Shown: positions 8,376 to 15,397 of the stretch, one piece after another | Layout: every line of letters starts with the position of its first letter | How positions within the stretch are numbered: the first letter of the stretch is position 1 | Assembly (NCBI GenBank): GCA_964618455.1 | Contig: CAZUAQ010000056.1 | Span: forward strand, 1-31,440 | Direction: 5' to 3' | Length of the DNA: 31,440 bases | Origin: CAZUAQ01 sp964618455 | GTDB taxonomy: Bacteria > Planctomycetota > Phycisphaerae > UBA1845 > PWPN01 | Translations under genes and position numbers: made by a program | Notes under the pieces: model-generated | Database searches by the model: none | What the model saw: the letters and a program-made list of their open reading frames with translations, nothing else | What the model was told of the DNA's origin: nothing

Positions 8376-9923
8376 TCAGGACTGTTTCGGTAGCCGCGAT
8401 GCCTCGCGGAGCCTCTCGGCGAGATGCCGGAGCCGTGCGCGAGGCTGAAGCGCGTAGAAGTATTCGCGTGACAACGCCGCACGGTTACTCTCACCGGCGC
8501 GTTCGAGCCGCTCGATGTCAGCCTGGATTGCACCTTCACGATCGGGCCGCTGACGCCGCAGGACATCGTTCATCTCGCGAATCGCCCGGAACACGCGGCG
8601 GCGCTCGAGCCGATGGCCTCCCTCGCGACGAAGCGCATCGGATGCGGCGATGAGTTCTCGCCGGCGTTCAAGCATCTCTTCCGGCAGGCCGTCGAGATGA
8701 CGCGGCGGGTTGTAATGGAGGTCGCGCAACCGGTGCCGGGCCGCGGCGAGTTCCCGTTGCGAGCTGTGATGGGCGGGGAGGGGAAGGCGCAGCGTCGCCG
8801 AAACGCAACCGATGGCGGGGGGTTCAATTTGATAGTATCTCCGCATGATGTCATCGGTGATGCGATCGTACTTCGCGCCACCGATACCATGCACGAAGAA
8901 ATCGCACAGCAGCAACCGGGCCCACAGGGTCAGTGTCAACGCCCGGGGGCGAATGCGCCAGGGCAGCAAGGCGGAAGCCGAGGCGTCAAAGTCCTCGCGG
9001 AGATCCTGCCGCCTGATCTCGCCAACCGGTTGCTCGTCCGCCCGCAGATGAAGCACTTCGCCGTCGTCCTCGATCCACAATCGTTGGCGGGGTTGACCCG
9101 GCCGGTAGATCCAGAACGGCGCTTCGATGCGGTTCTCCTGTCGACCGAGGTCGGGAAGCGGCCGTGTCGGGCTGCTGACCTGCTGCGCGCGGCGATAGTC
9201 ATGAAGCGACCGGTTGTACGCCGCTGCGAACTCTGCCGCGCGATCCAGCACATCCGCGACGAACACGCCGCCATACGCCTGGCTGATCCGGATCTCCCGG
9301 AGCGTCACTTCGAAGGTACGGTCCAGCGCATCGCGCCCGGCCAGGTGCTGATCCACGAAATCGTCGGCCCGTTCGTGTTCGCGCGCCCCCTGAATGTACG
9401 TCGCGAGGCAGTTCTCTTCGCTCCACGTCGAGAGTGTTGCGTCGAGCTGCTGCTGAATCGTTCTCCATTCGCCGTTGTCCAGCGGGTCGCGCCCCTCGTA
9501 GGCCGAGCCTGCCGCCGCTTCGGCGATGGAGAGCGAATCGACAGACACGTGACGATCACCATTGACGCTCGGTACTTTCAGTTGGCTGGATGGTGGGGCA
9601 TGATTGTCCACCACGAGATCCGCCTGGCCGAATCCTCCCTCATCGGCCACGTGACGGACGACGACGTGCTTGGCCCAGACACCGGGATGAATGAACTCGG
9701 GCTGATGACCGGCGGCAATGATCGGTTCAGCGTCATGGCTGCCGAGGAGTGTTTCGCGAAGGGTGCGTCTCACGTCGGCGAGGGGAATGCCGTTCACACG
9801 CGAAGTGGCGGCGTCGAGGATTTCCCGATTGTGTGCCATCAACCGGGGCCAATCCTCCGGGGACGGCTCGATCAGGACATCGCCGTCTTCTGCTGGGGTT
9901 TGGAGTCTGGCATGGTTCAACAT
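8376..9923 (-). CDS. BshC-like protein of unknown substrate
   Basis: This 515-residue soluble protein is not a close match to a characterised enzyme. Its layout recalls BshC, the cysteine-adding enzyme of bacillithiol synthesis: an N-terminal nucleotide-type motif GHQPEFIHPGVWAK (72-85, compare the GQQxGLFxGPLYTxYK block), a central RPRALTLTLWARLLL followed by HGIGGAKYD (345-353, compare the RPxxQDxxLP and GGPxEIxY blocks), and a Glu/Arg-rich coiled-coil C-terminus (about 385-510). The match is remote and is inference. The start overlaps the end of the GT2 glycosyltransferase gene by 7 nt (ATGTTGA), so the two are translationally coupled. A sugar-conjugate ligase role would fit the pairing, but no substrate can be named. 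Confidence 0.62.
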   Translation of the reverse strand: MLNHARLQTPAEDGDVLIEPSPEDWPRLMAHNREILDAATSRVNGIPLADVRRTLRETLLGSHDAEPIIAAGHQPEFIHPGVWAKHVVVRHVADEGGFGQADLVVDNHAPPSSQLKVPSVNGDRHVSVDSLSIAEAAAGSAYEGRDPLDNGEWRTIQQQLDATLSTWSEENCLATYIQGAREHERADDFVDQHLAGRDALDRTFEVTLREIRISQAYGGVFVADVLDRAAEFAAAYNRSLHDYRRAQQVSSPTRPLPDLGRQENRIEAPFWIYRPGQPRQRLWIEDDGEVLHLRADEQPVGEIRRQDLREDFDASASALLPWRIRPRALTLTLWARLLLCDFFVHGIGGAKYDRITDDIMRRYYQIEPPAIGCVSATLRLPLPAHHSSQRELAAARHRLRDLHYNPPRHLDGLPEEMLERRRELIAASDALRREGGHRLERRRVFRAIREMNDVLRRQRPDREGAIQADIERLERAGESNRAALSREYFYALQPRARLRHLAERLREASRLPKQS

Positions 9924-10711
9924 ATCGGCCTGAGCGCGGAGCCTTGAATCGTGGAATCGCCGACACAGGCATTCGCCCCGGCTTGCGGCTGCCCTTTCAG
10001 TATCCCCTGCTCGTTCATGACCTCACTCAGGGCATGGACCAGAACGTCGTAGTAATACAGCAACCGCGCGTCCGGGTCATCGAGATCGCCGCCGAAGTGG
10101 CGGTTGGGATCGTTGTAGATCAACTTCACCGGAATCTCGCGGATACGTAACCCCTTGAAGGCCGCCTGTACCCAGAACTGCAGGGGTATGCCGTAACCGG
10201 GAACGCTCAGGTTCATGCGGCGAAGGGCATCGGTGCGGTAGGCCTTGAACCCGCAAAACGCATCGGTGATATTCAGGTCAAGCAGTTCATTGAGAACGTC
10301 GGTGATCTTCTGATTGATCGCGCGGCGATCGAGGGGTGGGCTGGAATTGTCGGGCCATTCGTCCAGGTAGCGCGACCCGCTGATGATGTCGGCTTCGTTC
10401 CGCTCGGCGTCGGCCATGAACTCCCGGATGCTCGCCGGCTCGTGCTGCTCGTCGCAATCCATGGTGATCAGCCAGTCGTATCCCATTTGAACGGCGTATT
10501 GAAAGGCATCAATCAAGGATTGTCCGTAGCCGAGATTCGCGCGATGATGAATCTGGTAGACACTTCGCTCGTCCCGAAGCAAACGTCGCGTCCCATCGGT
10601 CGAGCCGTCGTTGATGACCAGGATGTGTGGTGCGTATCGTTTGACTTCCTTGAGGACCGAACTCAGCGTTTTCTCTTCATTGAAGACGGGGATTGCCACC
10701 AGCCAACGCAT
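9917..10711 (-). CDS. GT2-family glycosyltransferase (DPM1/dolichol-phosphate mannose synthase-like)
   Basis: This 264-residue protein is a GT-A fold family 2 glycosyltransferase. The nucleotide-sugar site is shown by AIPVFNEEKTL (6-16), INDGSTDGT (33-41) and the metal-binding DCDEQ (85-89); DAFCGFKAYR (150-159) is the acceptor-side block of the DPM1-like group that loads sugars on lipid phosphates. No membrane segment follows, so it is a soluble or peripheral form. Two nearby ATGs exist; the one at 10711 is preferred because GGAGG (10725-10721) lies 9 nt before it but only 3 nt before the ATG at 10717. The open frame extends far upstream without homology and was trimmed. It is the first gene of a two-gene unit with the BshC-like protein. 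Confidence 0.88.
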   Translation of the reverse strand: MRWLVAIPVFNEEKTLSSVLKEVKRYAPHILVINDGSTDGTRRLLRDERSVYQIHHRANLGYGQSLIDAFQYAVQMGYDWLITMDCDEQHEPASIREFMADAERNEADIISGSRYLDEWPDNSSPPLDRRAINQKITDVLNELLDLNITDAFCGFKAYRTDALRRMNLSVPGYGIPLQFWVQAAFKGLRIREIPVKLIYNDPNRHFGGDLDDPDARLLYYYDVLVHALSEVMNEQGILKGQPQAGANACVGDSTIQGSALRPIC

Positions 10712-10776
10712 GAACATGAACCTCCAACCCGATGACTCGCACTCGCGGCGCCGATCTCGCCGCCCTCCATGGGAGC

Positions 10777-10805
10777 ATCTTAGACCGCTCCCCGGCGAAT
10801 GCCAA
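10777..10805 (-). promoter_or_regulatory. Candidate sigma-70 promoter for the GT2/BshC-like operon
   Basis: Reading leftward, TTGGCA (10805-10800, five of six to TTGACA), a 17-nt spacer and TAAGAT (10782-10777, four of six) place the transcript start near 10770, about 60 nt before the ATG. It lies in the divergent gap shared with the flavin reductase gene. Confidence 0.5.
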
Positions 10806-10885
10806 ACGGCGCGGGCGGCGGGCCGGCGCGGGCGGTTTCGGCTGCCGATACATTCGAGTACGTGGCCGATGTCCGCGCCAGGCGA

Positions 10886-10891
10886 TAAAAT
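10886..10891 (+). promoter_or_regulatory. Candidate -10 box for the flavin reductase gene
   Basis: TAAAAT (five of six to TATAAT) lies about 70 nt before the ATG at 10961 in an otherwise very GC-rich stretch. The -35 region at proper distance (TGGCCG) is poor, so this is a weak call. Confidence 0.3.
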
Positions 10892-10960
10892 GGCCGGTAC
10901 AACAAGACACATGAGCAAGTTGACCGGCCTTCGGGCACGTTCAGGGAAGGTGGAATACCA

Positions 10961-11440
10961 ATGGATGCTACACGAAAAGAGCAGCTCGCCCGCCCGCTCG
11001 GGCAGATTCCCAGCGGGTGTTTTATCATGACGGCCAGTGACGGTCAGCACCATACCGGAATGCTGGCGTCCTGGGTGCAACAGGCCTGCTTCGAGCCGCC
11101 GATGGTCACCGTGGCCGTCAAGAAGGGCCGTCCCATCGAATCCCTGGTCGATGCCTCCGGTTACTTCGTCTTGAATACCATCGGGGAGAATCCGTCGGCC
11201 ATGTTCAAGCACTTCGGCAAAGGCTTCGACCTCGCACAGGATGCCTTTTCGGGCCTGCCCACGGAACGGCATGACGCCGGGATCGTGCTGACTGATTGCA
11301 CGGGTCACCTGGGCTGCAAAGTCGTCTCCTCCACCGAGGCCGGCGATCACCGTGTGTACGTCGGCGAGGTGATCGGCGGCGCGTCCCATAACGATGGCAA
11401 GCCCTACGTGCATCTCCGCAACAACGGGTTCAAATACTGA
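10961..11440 (+). CDS. Flavin reductase-like FMN-binding protein
   Basis: This 159-residue protein has the split-barrel FMN-binding fold of the flavin reductase-like family, which reduces FMN with NAD(P)H or binds flavin. The N-terminal core is diagnostic: IPSGCFIMTASDG (16-28), GMLASWVQQACFEPPMVTVA (33-52) and GRPIESLVDASGYFVLNTIGE, where the SWVQQ and FVLN strands contact FMN. Length is typical of single-domain members. AAGGTGG (10947-10953) stands 7 nt before the ATG. It is the first gene of a rightward block with the HEAT protein, separated from it by 82 nt that hold a hairpin. The electron-accepting partner is not evident. Confidence 0.9.
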   Translation: MDATRKEQLARPLGQIPSGCFIMTASDGQHHTGMLASWVQQACFEPPMVTVAVKKGRPIESLVDASGYFVLNTIGENPSAMFKHFGKGFDLAQDAFSGLPTERHDAGIVLTDCTGHLGCKVVSSTEAGDHRVYVGEVIGGASHNDGKPYVHLRNNGFKY

Positions 11441-11472
11441 TCGATTCCGCCGGCCTCCCGCGGACACACGCA

Positions 11473-11522
11473 GCTTATTCGGCACGGCGAAACTGCCGAT
11501 AAGCCGAAGGGAGTGCCGTGTC
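11473..11522 (+). promoter_or_regulatory. Two mutually exclusive hairpins around the ribosome-binding site of the HEAT-repeat gene
   Basis: Hairpin 1 pairs 11473-11484 (GCTTATTCGGCA) with 11494-11504 (TGCCGATAAGC), 11 pairs with one bulged T, ending three bases before the Shine-Dalgarno AAGGGAG (11507-11513). Hairpin 2 pairs 11481-11488 (GGCACGGC) with 11515-11522 (GCCGTGTC; one G-U pair), placing the Shine-Dalgarno in its loop and abutting the ATG at 11523. They share bases 11481-11488 and cannot coexist. No T-run follows, so translational control or mRNA processing is more likely than termination. Confidence 0.45.
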
Positions 11523-13487
11523 ATGGCCGGAACATCACCGCTGTTCGCGCTTCTTGCCAATGAATCCAACCTGGCCGCGGATGCCGCTCTCCTCGAGGCA
11601 TTATCGGGCGCGGACGAACCCTCCGCCTACCACATCGTCCGCACCCTGATCCAACGCAAGACCCGCCCCGGCCTTCGGGGACTGGTCGATCGCTATCATC
11701 AGCTCCCGCCGTCGATCAAGACGCGATTGCAGAAGCATGCCGCGATCCTGGCCTCGGCCTTGCGCGAAACGTCACAGAGCAAGAGTGACCGTTCGCTGCT
11801 GAACATGATCGAGTTGATCGAACAGGGCACCCTGCACCGCTCGTCCTATCTTCTCGACTTCGCCTTGAGGCATCGTGATCCCCATATCCGCGAGGAAGCC
11901 GCCGGCGCGCTGTACCGGCTCTGTCAGGATCTCTACCGCCGGTGTCAGTCGGAAGAACCTGTCGAGCATTCTTCCGAGGAGGAGCGGGAGGATGAACTCC
12001 AGCAGCGTCAGAAACGCGTTCGCGAGGTGCACGAAGATCGTCACCAGACTGCCGTCGCCCTGGATTCGGTCATCAGCAGCTTCCACGTCCACCTGCACCC
12101 CCGCGCCCTGGAACCGGCGCTCTGGTTCGTGGAAGATCTTGATGCCCGCTTCTGGGCCGCATTGACCGCGCCGGCCAGCAAGGTCGCGCGTGCCGCCACG
12201 ACGCTGCTCGAACACACAAACGAACCGCGTCACGTCGCCTTCGCCATCCTCTCGATGAAGCACGGTAGCTTTCGCAGTACGGTCGCGCGATTGTTCGAAG
12301 ATCCTCTGGACCCCGTCTTTCTGAACGCGTGGTTTCGCCAGGGGTGGCGGTTGTGCCAGCCGAAAATCAAACGCGGCATGACGTGCATCAAGGAGGCGGC
12401 GTGCCTGAGCGATCCGGACCTGCGCCTGTTGCCCCTCGGGCGCGAGGCGCAGCGTCACGTGCCCCGCTGGATCCTGTCCACCGGCGCGACCGAAGATCAG
12501 AAACGCGCGTGCCTTCGCGAGATGTTGCACGGGAGCGAGTCCACGGGGCAGCGGGCGGCGTTGCTCGCGCTGGTGCAACTGAAGGATGAACGCTCCACGA
12601 CCCTGCTCCGCCAGACGGCCGGGCAAGGCAAGCCCGAAATGGCGGCCATCGCGCGGCTCGAACTCGCCCGCCGCCAGCCGCAGGAGTATCCGCCGCAGAT
12701 CCTGCTCGAACAGTTTCGCGGGATTCGCAAGGGTCCGATGCCGATTCCCCCGCCCGTTCAACAGCGTGGCAAAGTCTCGGCGACCGGCTCTACCCAACTG
12801 TTCGAGGAACACTGGGTCCGCTTCGATCACTACGCCCCCGCACAACGCGACTTTCAGACCAAGGCGCTCTTCGTCAAGCATCCGGAGTGTGTCGAGATGC
12901 TGCGGGAGCGGCTGGACAGTGACGATTTGCATGACAAGCTGCGCTGCCTGACGATGGTCTCCGCCGCCGAACTGGCGGAGGAGTTTCGCGATGAACTGCA
13001 CCAGCTCAGCAACGCGACCGATCCGGGGCTGCGCAGCGCCGCCGTTGCCTGCCTCGGCCAGCTCAAGGACGGCACCAGCCGGCGGCTGATCCACAACGCC
13101 CTGGTCGACGGTGACGCCCGCGTGCAGGCCAACGCGGTCGAGGCGGTCGGCGATCATCCCGACGCGCGCGAGTACCAGGAACTCATCACCAAGCTCACGT
13201 CACCGAACAACCGCGTCCGCGCCAACGCCGTGCGGACCTTGCTCAAACTTGGCGTCCGCGAAGCCGCCCAGACACTGCTGATAATGCTCAGTCACACGAG
13301 CCGGGCTCAGCGCGTCAGTGCCCTGTGGCTCATCGAGCAGATGGGCCTGCACTCGTTGATGCAGCGTGTGTCGGTGCTCGCCGATCTGGACCAGGACGAG
13401 AACGTCCGTACCCGCGCCCGCGCGATCCGGGAGCGGATCCAGGCGGAGCCGGTGGCGGTAGCCGAACAGGTGGAGGCGACATCATGA
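11523..13487 (+). CDS. HEAT-repeat (PBS-lyase-type) scaffold protein
   Basis: This 654-residue all-helical protein has no signal peptide or membrane segment. An N-terminal helical part (1-140) is followed by an acidic, Glu/Gln-rich coiled stretch (about 142-175) and further helices. Residues about 475-640 contain recognisable HEAT-like repeats (DPGLRSAAVACLGQL, DARVQANAVEAVGD, NNRVRANAVRTLLKLG, DENVRTRARAIRE), each about 31-35 residues, which form protein-binding superhelices. The ATG at 11523 was chosen for the Shine-Dalgarno AAGGGAG nine bases upstream; frame continues further up without a coding signal. Its stop overlaps the next gene's start (ATGA, 13484-13487), implying coupled synthesis with a membrane protein, so it may be a membrane-recruited scaffold. 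Function is otherwise unknown. Confidence 0.8.
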   Translation: MAGTSPLFALLANESNLAADAALLEALSGADEPSAYHIVRTLIQRKTRPGLRGLVDRYHQLPPSIKTRLQKHAAILASALRETSQSKSDRSLLNMIELIEQGTLHRSSYLLDFALRHRDPHIREEAAGALYRLCQDLYRRCQSEEPVEHSSEEEREDELQQRQKRVREVHEDRHQTAVALDSVISSFHVHLHPRALEPALWFVEDLDARFWAALTAPASKVARAATTLLEHTNEPRHVAFAILSMKHGSFRSTVARLFEDPLDPVFLNAWFRQGWRLCQPKIKRGMTCIKEAACLSDPDLRLLPLGREAQRHVPRWILSTGATEDQKRACLREMLHGSESTGQRAALLALVQLKDERSTTLLRQTAGQGKPEMAAIARLELARRQPQEYPPQILLEQFRGIRKGPMPIPPPVQQRGKVSATGSTQLFEEHWVRFDHYAPAQRDFQTKALFVKHPECVEMLRERLDSDDLHDKLRCLTMVSAAELAEEFRDELHQLSNATDPGLRSAAVACLGQLKDGTSRRLIHNALVDGDARVQANAVEAVGDHPDAREYQELITKLTSPNNRVRANAVRTLLKLGVREAAQTLLIMLSHTSRAQRVSALWLIEQMGLHSLMQRVSVLADLDQDENVRTRARAIRERIQAEPVAVAEQVEATS

Positions 13488-13987
13488 ATCTGCTGGCTCA
13501 GATCGTCTCGCGCAAGGAATACCTCGACTCCATGCAGAACCGATTCTCCCAGCCGGAGACGGATCTGGGGGGCAAACTCCTGGCCCTGGTCGTCCTGCTC
13601 GTCGCGACTTTCCTGATCTTCGCGCTGATCAACCGGATCCAGAAGCGCAAGGTCGACCCCAACGTCGAGAAGCCTTACCCGCTCTTCTTCAAGGCGATGC
13701 GTCGGATGAAGTTGTCGTGGAGCGACCGATGGCGTCTTTGGCGGATGGCCGGGTCGCTCGAACTCGAACATCCGACCGCCCTGCTCATCTCCCGGAGCTA
13801 TTTCGAGACCGCGATCCAGGAGTTCTGCGGGCGCGAGAGCCTGCTCGGCTCGCGTGAATCCGCGCGGCGACCGCTCACCGCCCTCCGCGATCGGCTCTTC
13901 ACCTCGCCCGGCGAACGTCCGCAAGCCGCCACCGCGCCTGCTCCCGCCGAAGCCACACCCTCCCCTGTGGAGCACACCGCCGAGTGA
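13484..13987 (+). CDS. Single-pass membrane protein of unknown function
   Basis: This 167-residue protein begins with an amphipathic segment, crosses the membrane once (about residues 31-50, GKLLALVVLLVATFLIFALI) and continues with the basic stop-transfer stretch NRIQKRK, giving a cytoplasmic C-terminal domain by the positive-inside rule. That domain contains a Trp/Arg-rich helix (MKLSWSDRWRLWRMAGSLE) and a conserved-looking ELEHPTALLISRSYFETAI block, then a Pro/Ala-rich tail. I do not recognise the family. It overlaps the HEAT-repeat gene by four bases and precedes yidD by 18 nt. The pairing suggests it anchors or receives the HEAT protein at the membrane. Confidence 0.75.
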   Translation: MNLLAQIVSRKEYLDSMQNRFSQPETDLGGKLLALVVLLVATFLIFALINRIQKRKVDPNVEKPYPLFFKAMRRMKLSWSDRWRLWRMAGSLELEHPTALLISRSYFETAIQEFCGRESLLGSRESARRPLTALRDRLFTSPGERPQAATAPAPAEATPSPVEHTAE

Positions 13988-13992
13988 CGCGG

Positions 13993-14008
13993 TATAATCA
14001 CTGATGTG
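13993..14008 (+). promoter_or_regulatory. Perfect -10 box placed for a leaderless yidD transcript
   Basis: TATAAT (13993-13998) lies 7 nt before the GTG start codon at 14006, so transcription from it would begin at or next to the start codon. No Shine-Dalgarno sequence lies between the preceding stop (13985-13987) and the GTG. The -35 region is poor, as is common for leaderless promoters. Confidence 0.45.
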
Positions 14009-14266
14009 AACCGCATCTTCGGCATCCTGAAACGCGCGCCCGCCTTTCTCGCGGAGTGCGTGATCCGCTTCTACCAGGTGGCCCTCTCGCCGCTGCTGAT
14101 CGGCACGTGCAAGTTCTGCCCGTCGTGCAGCGATTACGCCGCCGAGGCGGTTCGCGAATGGGGCACCCTGCGCGGCGGATGGCTGGCCCTCAAACGCATC
14201 CTTCGCTGCCACCCCTTCGCCCGCGGCGGTATCGATCCCGTTCCGCCGAACGCCGAGAAGCAGTAA
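14006..14266 (+). CDS. yidD: Membrane protein insertion efficiency factor YidD
   Basis: This 86-residue protein matches YidD, a small peripheral inner-membrane protein that helps YidC insert membrane proteins. The family core is clear: IRFYQVALSPLLIGTCKFCP (20-39) and CPSCSDYAAEAVREWG (38-53), with the conserved cysteine pair, followed by RILRCHPFARGGIDPVP (64-80). Length is normal (70-90). The usual rnpA, rpmH and yidC neighbours are absent, so it is detached from its common context. The start is GTG at 14006; the overlapping ATG at 14004 meets a stop at once. The start has no Shine-Dalgarno, but a perfect TATAAT lies 7 nt before it. Confidence 0.95.
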   Translation: MNRIFGILKRAPAFLAECVIRFYQVALSPLLIGTCKFCPSCSDYAAEAVREWGTLRGGWLALKRILRCHPFARGGIDPVPPNAEKQ

Positions 14267-14281
14267 GCGAAGGAGCACACG

Positions 14282-14317
14282 ATGCTACCGAAACTCACAG
14301 AAATCATTGGGAATTGA
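14282..14317 (+). other. Eleven-codon mini-ORF with a strong ribosome-binding site
   Basis: ATG at 14282 opens an 11-codon frame (MLPKLTEIIGN) ending in TGA at 14315-14317. GAAGGAG (14269-14275) lies 6 nt before it, stronger than the signal of most genes here. It may be a short translated peptide, or the stub of a former third gene of the HEAT/yidD block lost at a rearrangement junction. No homology can be claimed. Confidence 0.3.
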
Positions 14318-14357
14318 GCAAACGTGGTGAGACATGAGTACCACGAGCAGCGTGGAT

Positions 14358-14579
14358 TCAGTTCGAGGCACTGTTACCGATGCTTAAGCCGGTGATCATG
14401 AGCAGATCGATCACCTCGTATGCATCTTCTCCGGTCGCGACGAAAACCGTGCGGCCCTTGGGAAGACGCCACATGAATTCGCGATGCGGCACCTCAAAGC
14501 TCCGGCCATCGGCCACATGAACGCGAAAAGGACGAAACGGCGAAGCCTTCAAATGCTGTTCGATCTGCTCGAGATTCAT
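14358..14579 (-). CDS. Small conserved planctomycete protein of unknown function
   Basis: This 73-residue soluble protein begins MNLEQIEQHLKASPFRPFRV and continues with HVADGRSFEVPHREFMWRLP, GRTVFVA and YEVIDLLMITGL. This arrangement (an LEQ helix, PFRPF, DGRxFxVPHxEF, GRTV and a final IDLL) is one I recognise as a small protein present in several copies in many planctomycete genomes; no function is assigned. AAGGA lies 7 nt before the ATG, and a striking AT-rich palindrome with perfect TATAAT sits 55 nt upstream. It stands between yidD and the zinc-ribbon/RDD pair and may have arrived with that accessory stretch. Confidence 0.75.
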   Translation of the reverse strand: MNLEQIEQHLKASPFRPFRVHVADGRSFEVPHREFMWRLPKGRTVFVATGEDAYEVIDLLMITGLSIGNSASN

Positions 14580-14621
14580 GAGCCTGTCCTTCTTGGCAAT
14601 GCGATCGTTCCGCCATCTTAC

Positions 14622-14640
14622 TTATAATATATCATTATAA
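14622..14640 (-). promoter_or_regulatory. AT-rich palindromic promoter/operator upstream of the small protein gene
   Basis: TTATAAT-ATATC-ATTATAA is a perfect 7-bp inverted repeat in very GC-rich surroundings and contains TATAAT on both strands. On the minus strand, TATAAT (14639-14634) with TTGGAT 18 nt further upstream would drive the small gene at 14358-14579. The symmetry could also be a repressor site. Confidence 0.5.
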
Positions 14641-14704
14641 CACTCATGATCGGCGACATCCAAATGACTCCTCCGGCTCATACCGCCTCGATGGGCTTGG
14701 GGCT

Positions 14705-15397
14705 TCACGGATTCTCGGGCGGCATGGCCAGGCCGCATTCCGGGCAGCGCTTCGTCACTCCGGTTAGGTTGTACTCGCACTTGGGGCAGACGAGGCGGCG
14801 CGTGTCGAACGGTGGTCGATCCGCGTAACGGTCCCAGATCACCTTCGTCCTCGCCCAGCCGTCACCCCAGCGAGTGCCTTTCTTGAGTTGCCAGCAGATG
14901 AACAGCAGGCCCATCGCTGCAATGAAGTAACTCGAACTTTGCGGAATGGTGACGTACCTCTGAACTGGCGATATCAAGATCAGGTACGGACCATAAAGAT
15001 AGAATACAAGGAACCCGAGAATCGGGGCATTGCGAAACAGGGATTGCATGGGACGAATGGGCGTGGACGTCACCCGATCCACCACTCGAAGTCCGAAGAT
15101 GAACTTCCCGAATGACTTGCCCTTGATGGCTTCTCTAAACGCAAAGAGCACGAATACGCACAAGATCACAAGACGAATCCAAGCGTCCGTCATCGAGGTT
15201 TGAAGCAGCCCTGCCAAGATGAGCATCAAGACTACACCGAGTAGATACACATCCGCCAGAAATGCCCACTGGCGGAGTCCAGCGAAGCGTCTCCGGCATC
15301 GCCGACACACCGCGACCTCATACAGTGTTCTGGTCCCAGGCCTTACGTTACTTCGCTGGCAAAGCGGGCATTCATCGCTGTTCATCGCTCCGACCAT
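14705..15397 (-). CDS. Zinc-ribbon / RDD-domain membrane protein, copy A
   Basis: This 230-residue protein combines an N-terminal zinc ribbon (CPLC and CRRC spaced by about 20), an RDD-type membrane domain (hydrophobic helices near LADVYLLGVVLMLILAGLL and VILCVFVLFAF; the family's GKSFGKFIFGLRVVD block; Arg and Asp at membrane edges), and a C-terminal zinc ribbon CPKCEYNLTGVTKRCPECG of a type frequent in planctomycetes. RDD proteins are poorly characterised, with some acting as ion transporters. Three close ATGs exist; 15397 is preferred because GGAG lies 7 nt before it, and it overlaps the end of copy B. The last third is nearly identical to copy B (15372-16100), so the two arose by tandem duplication. 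Confidence 0.82.
   Translation of the reverse strand: MVGAMNSDECPLCQRSNVRPGTRTLYEVAVCRRCRRRFAGLRQWAFLADVYLLGVVLMLILAGLLQTSMTDAWIRLVILCVFVLFAFREAIKGKSFGKFIFGLRVVDRVTSTPIRPMQSLFRNAPILGFLVFYLYGPYLILISPVQRYVTIPQSSSYFIAAMGLLFICWQLKKGTRWGDGWARTKVIWDRYADRPPFDTRRLVCPKCEYNLTGVTKRCPECGLAMPPENP

Noticed and set aside
10718..11569. N-terminal extension of the GT2 frame across the divergent gap and the flavin reductase gene
   Set aside because: The extension is unrelated to glycosyltransferases and overlaps another gene; a Shine-Dalgarno and the family N-terminus fix the start at 10711.
11772..13157. Minus-strand frame of 461 codons opposite the HEAT-repeat gene
   Set aside because: No family pattern; the plus-strand frame has a ribosome-binding site, HEAT repeats and an ATGA overlap with the next gene.
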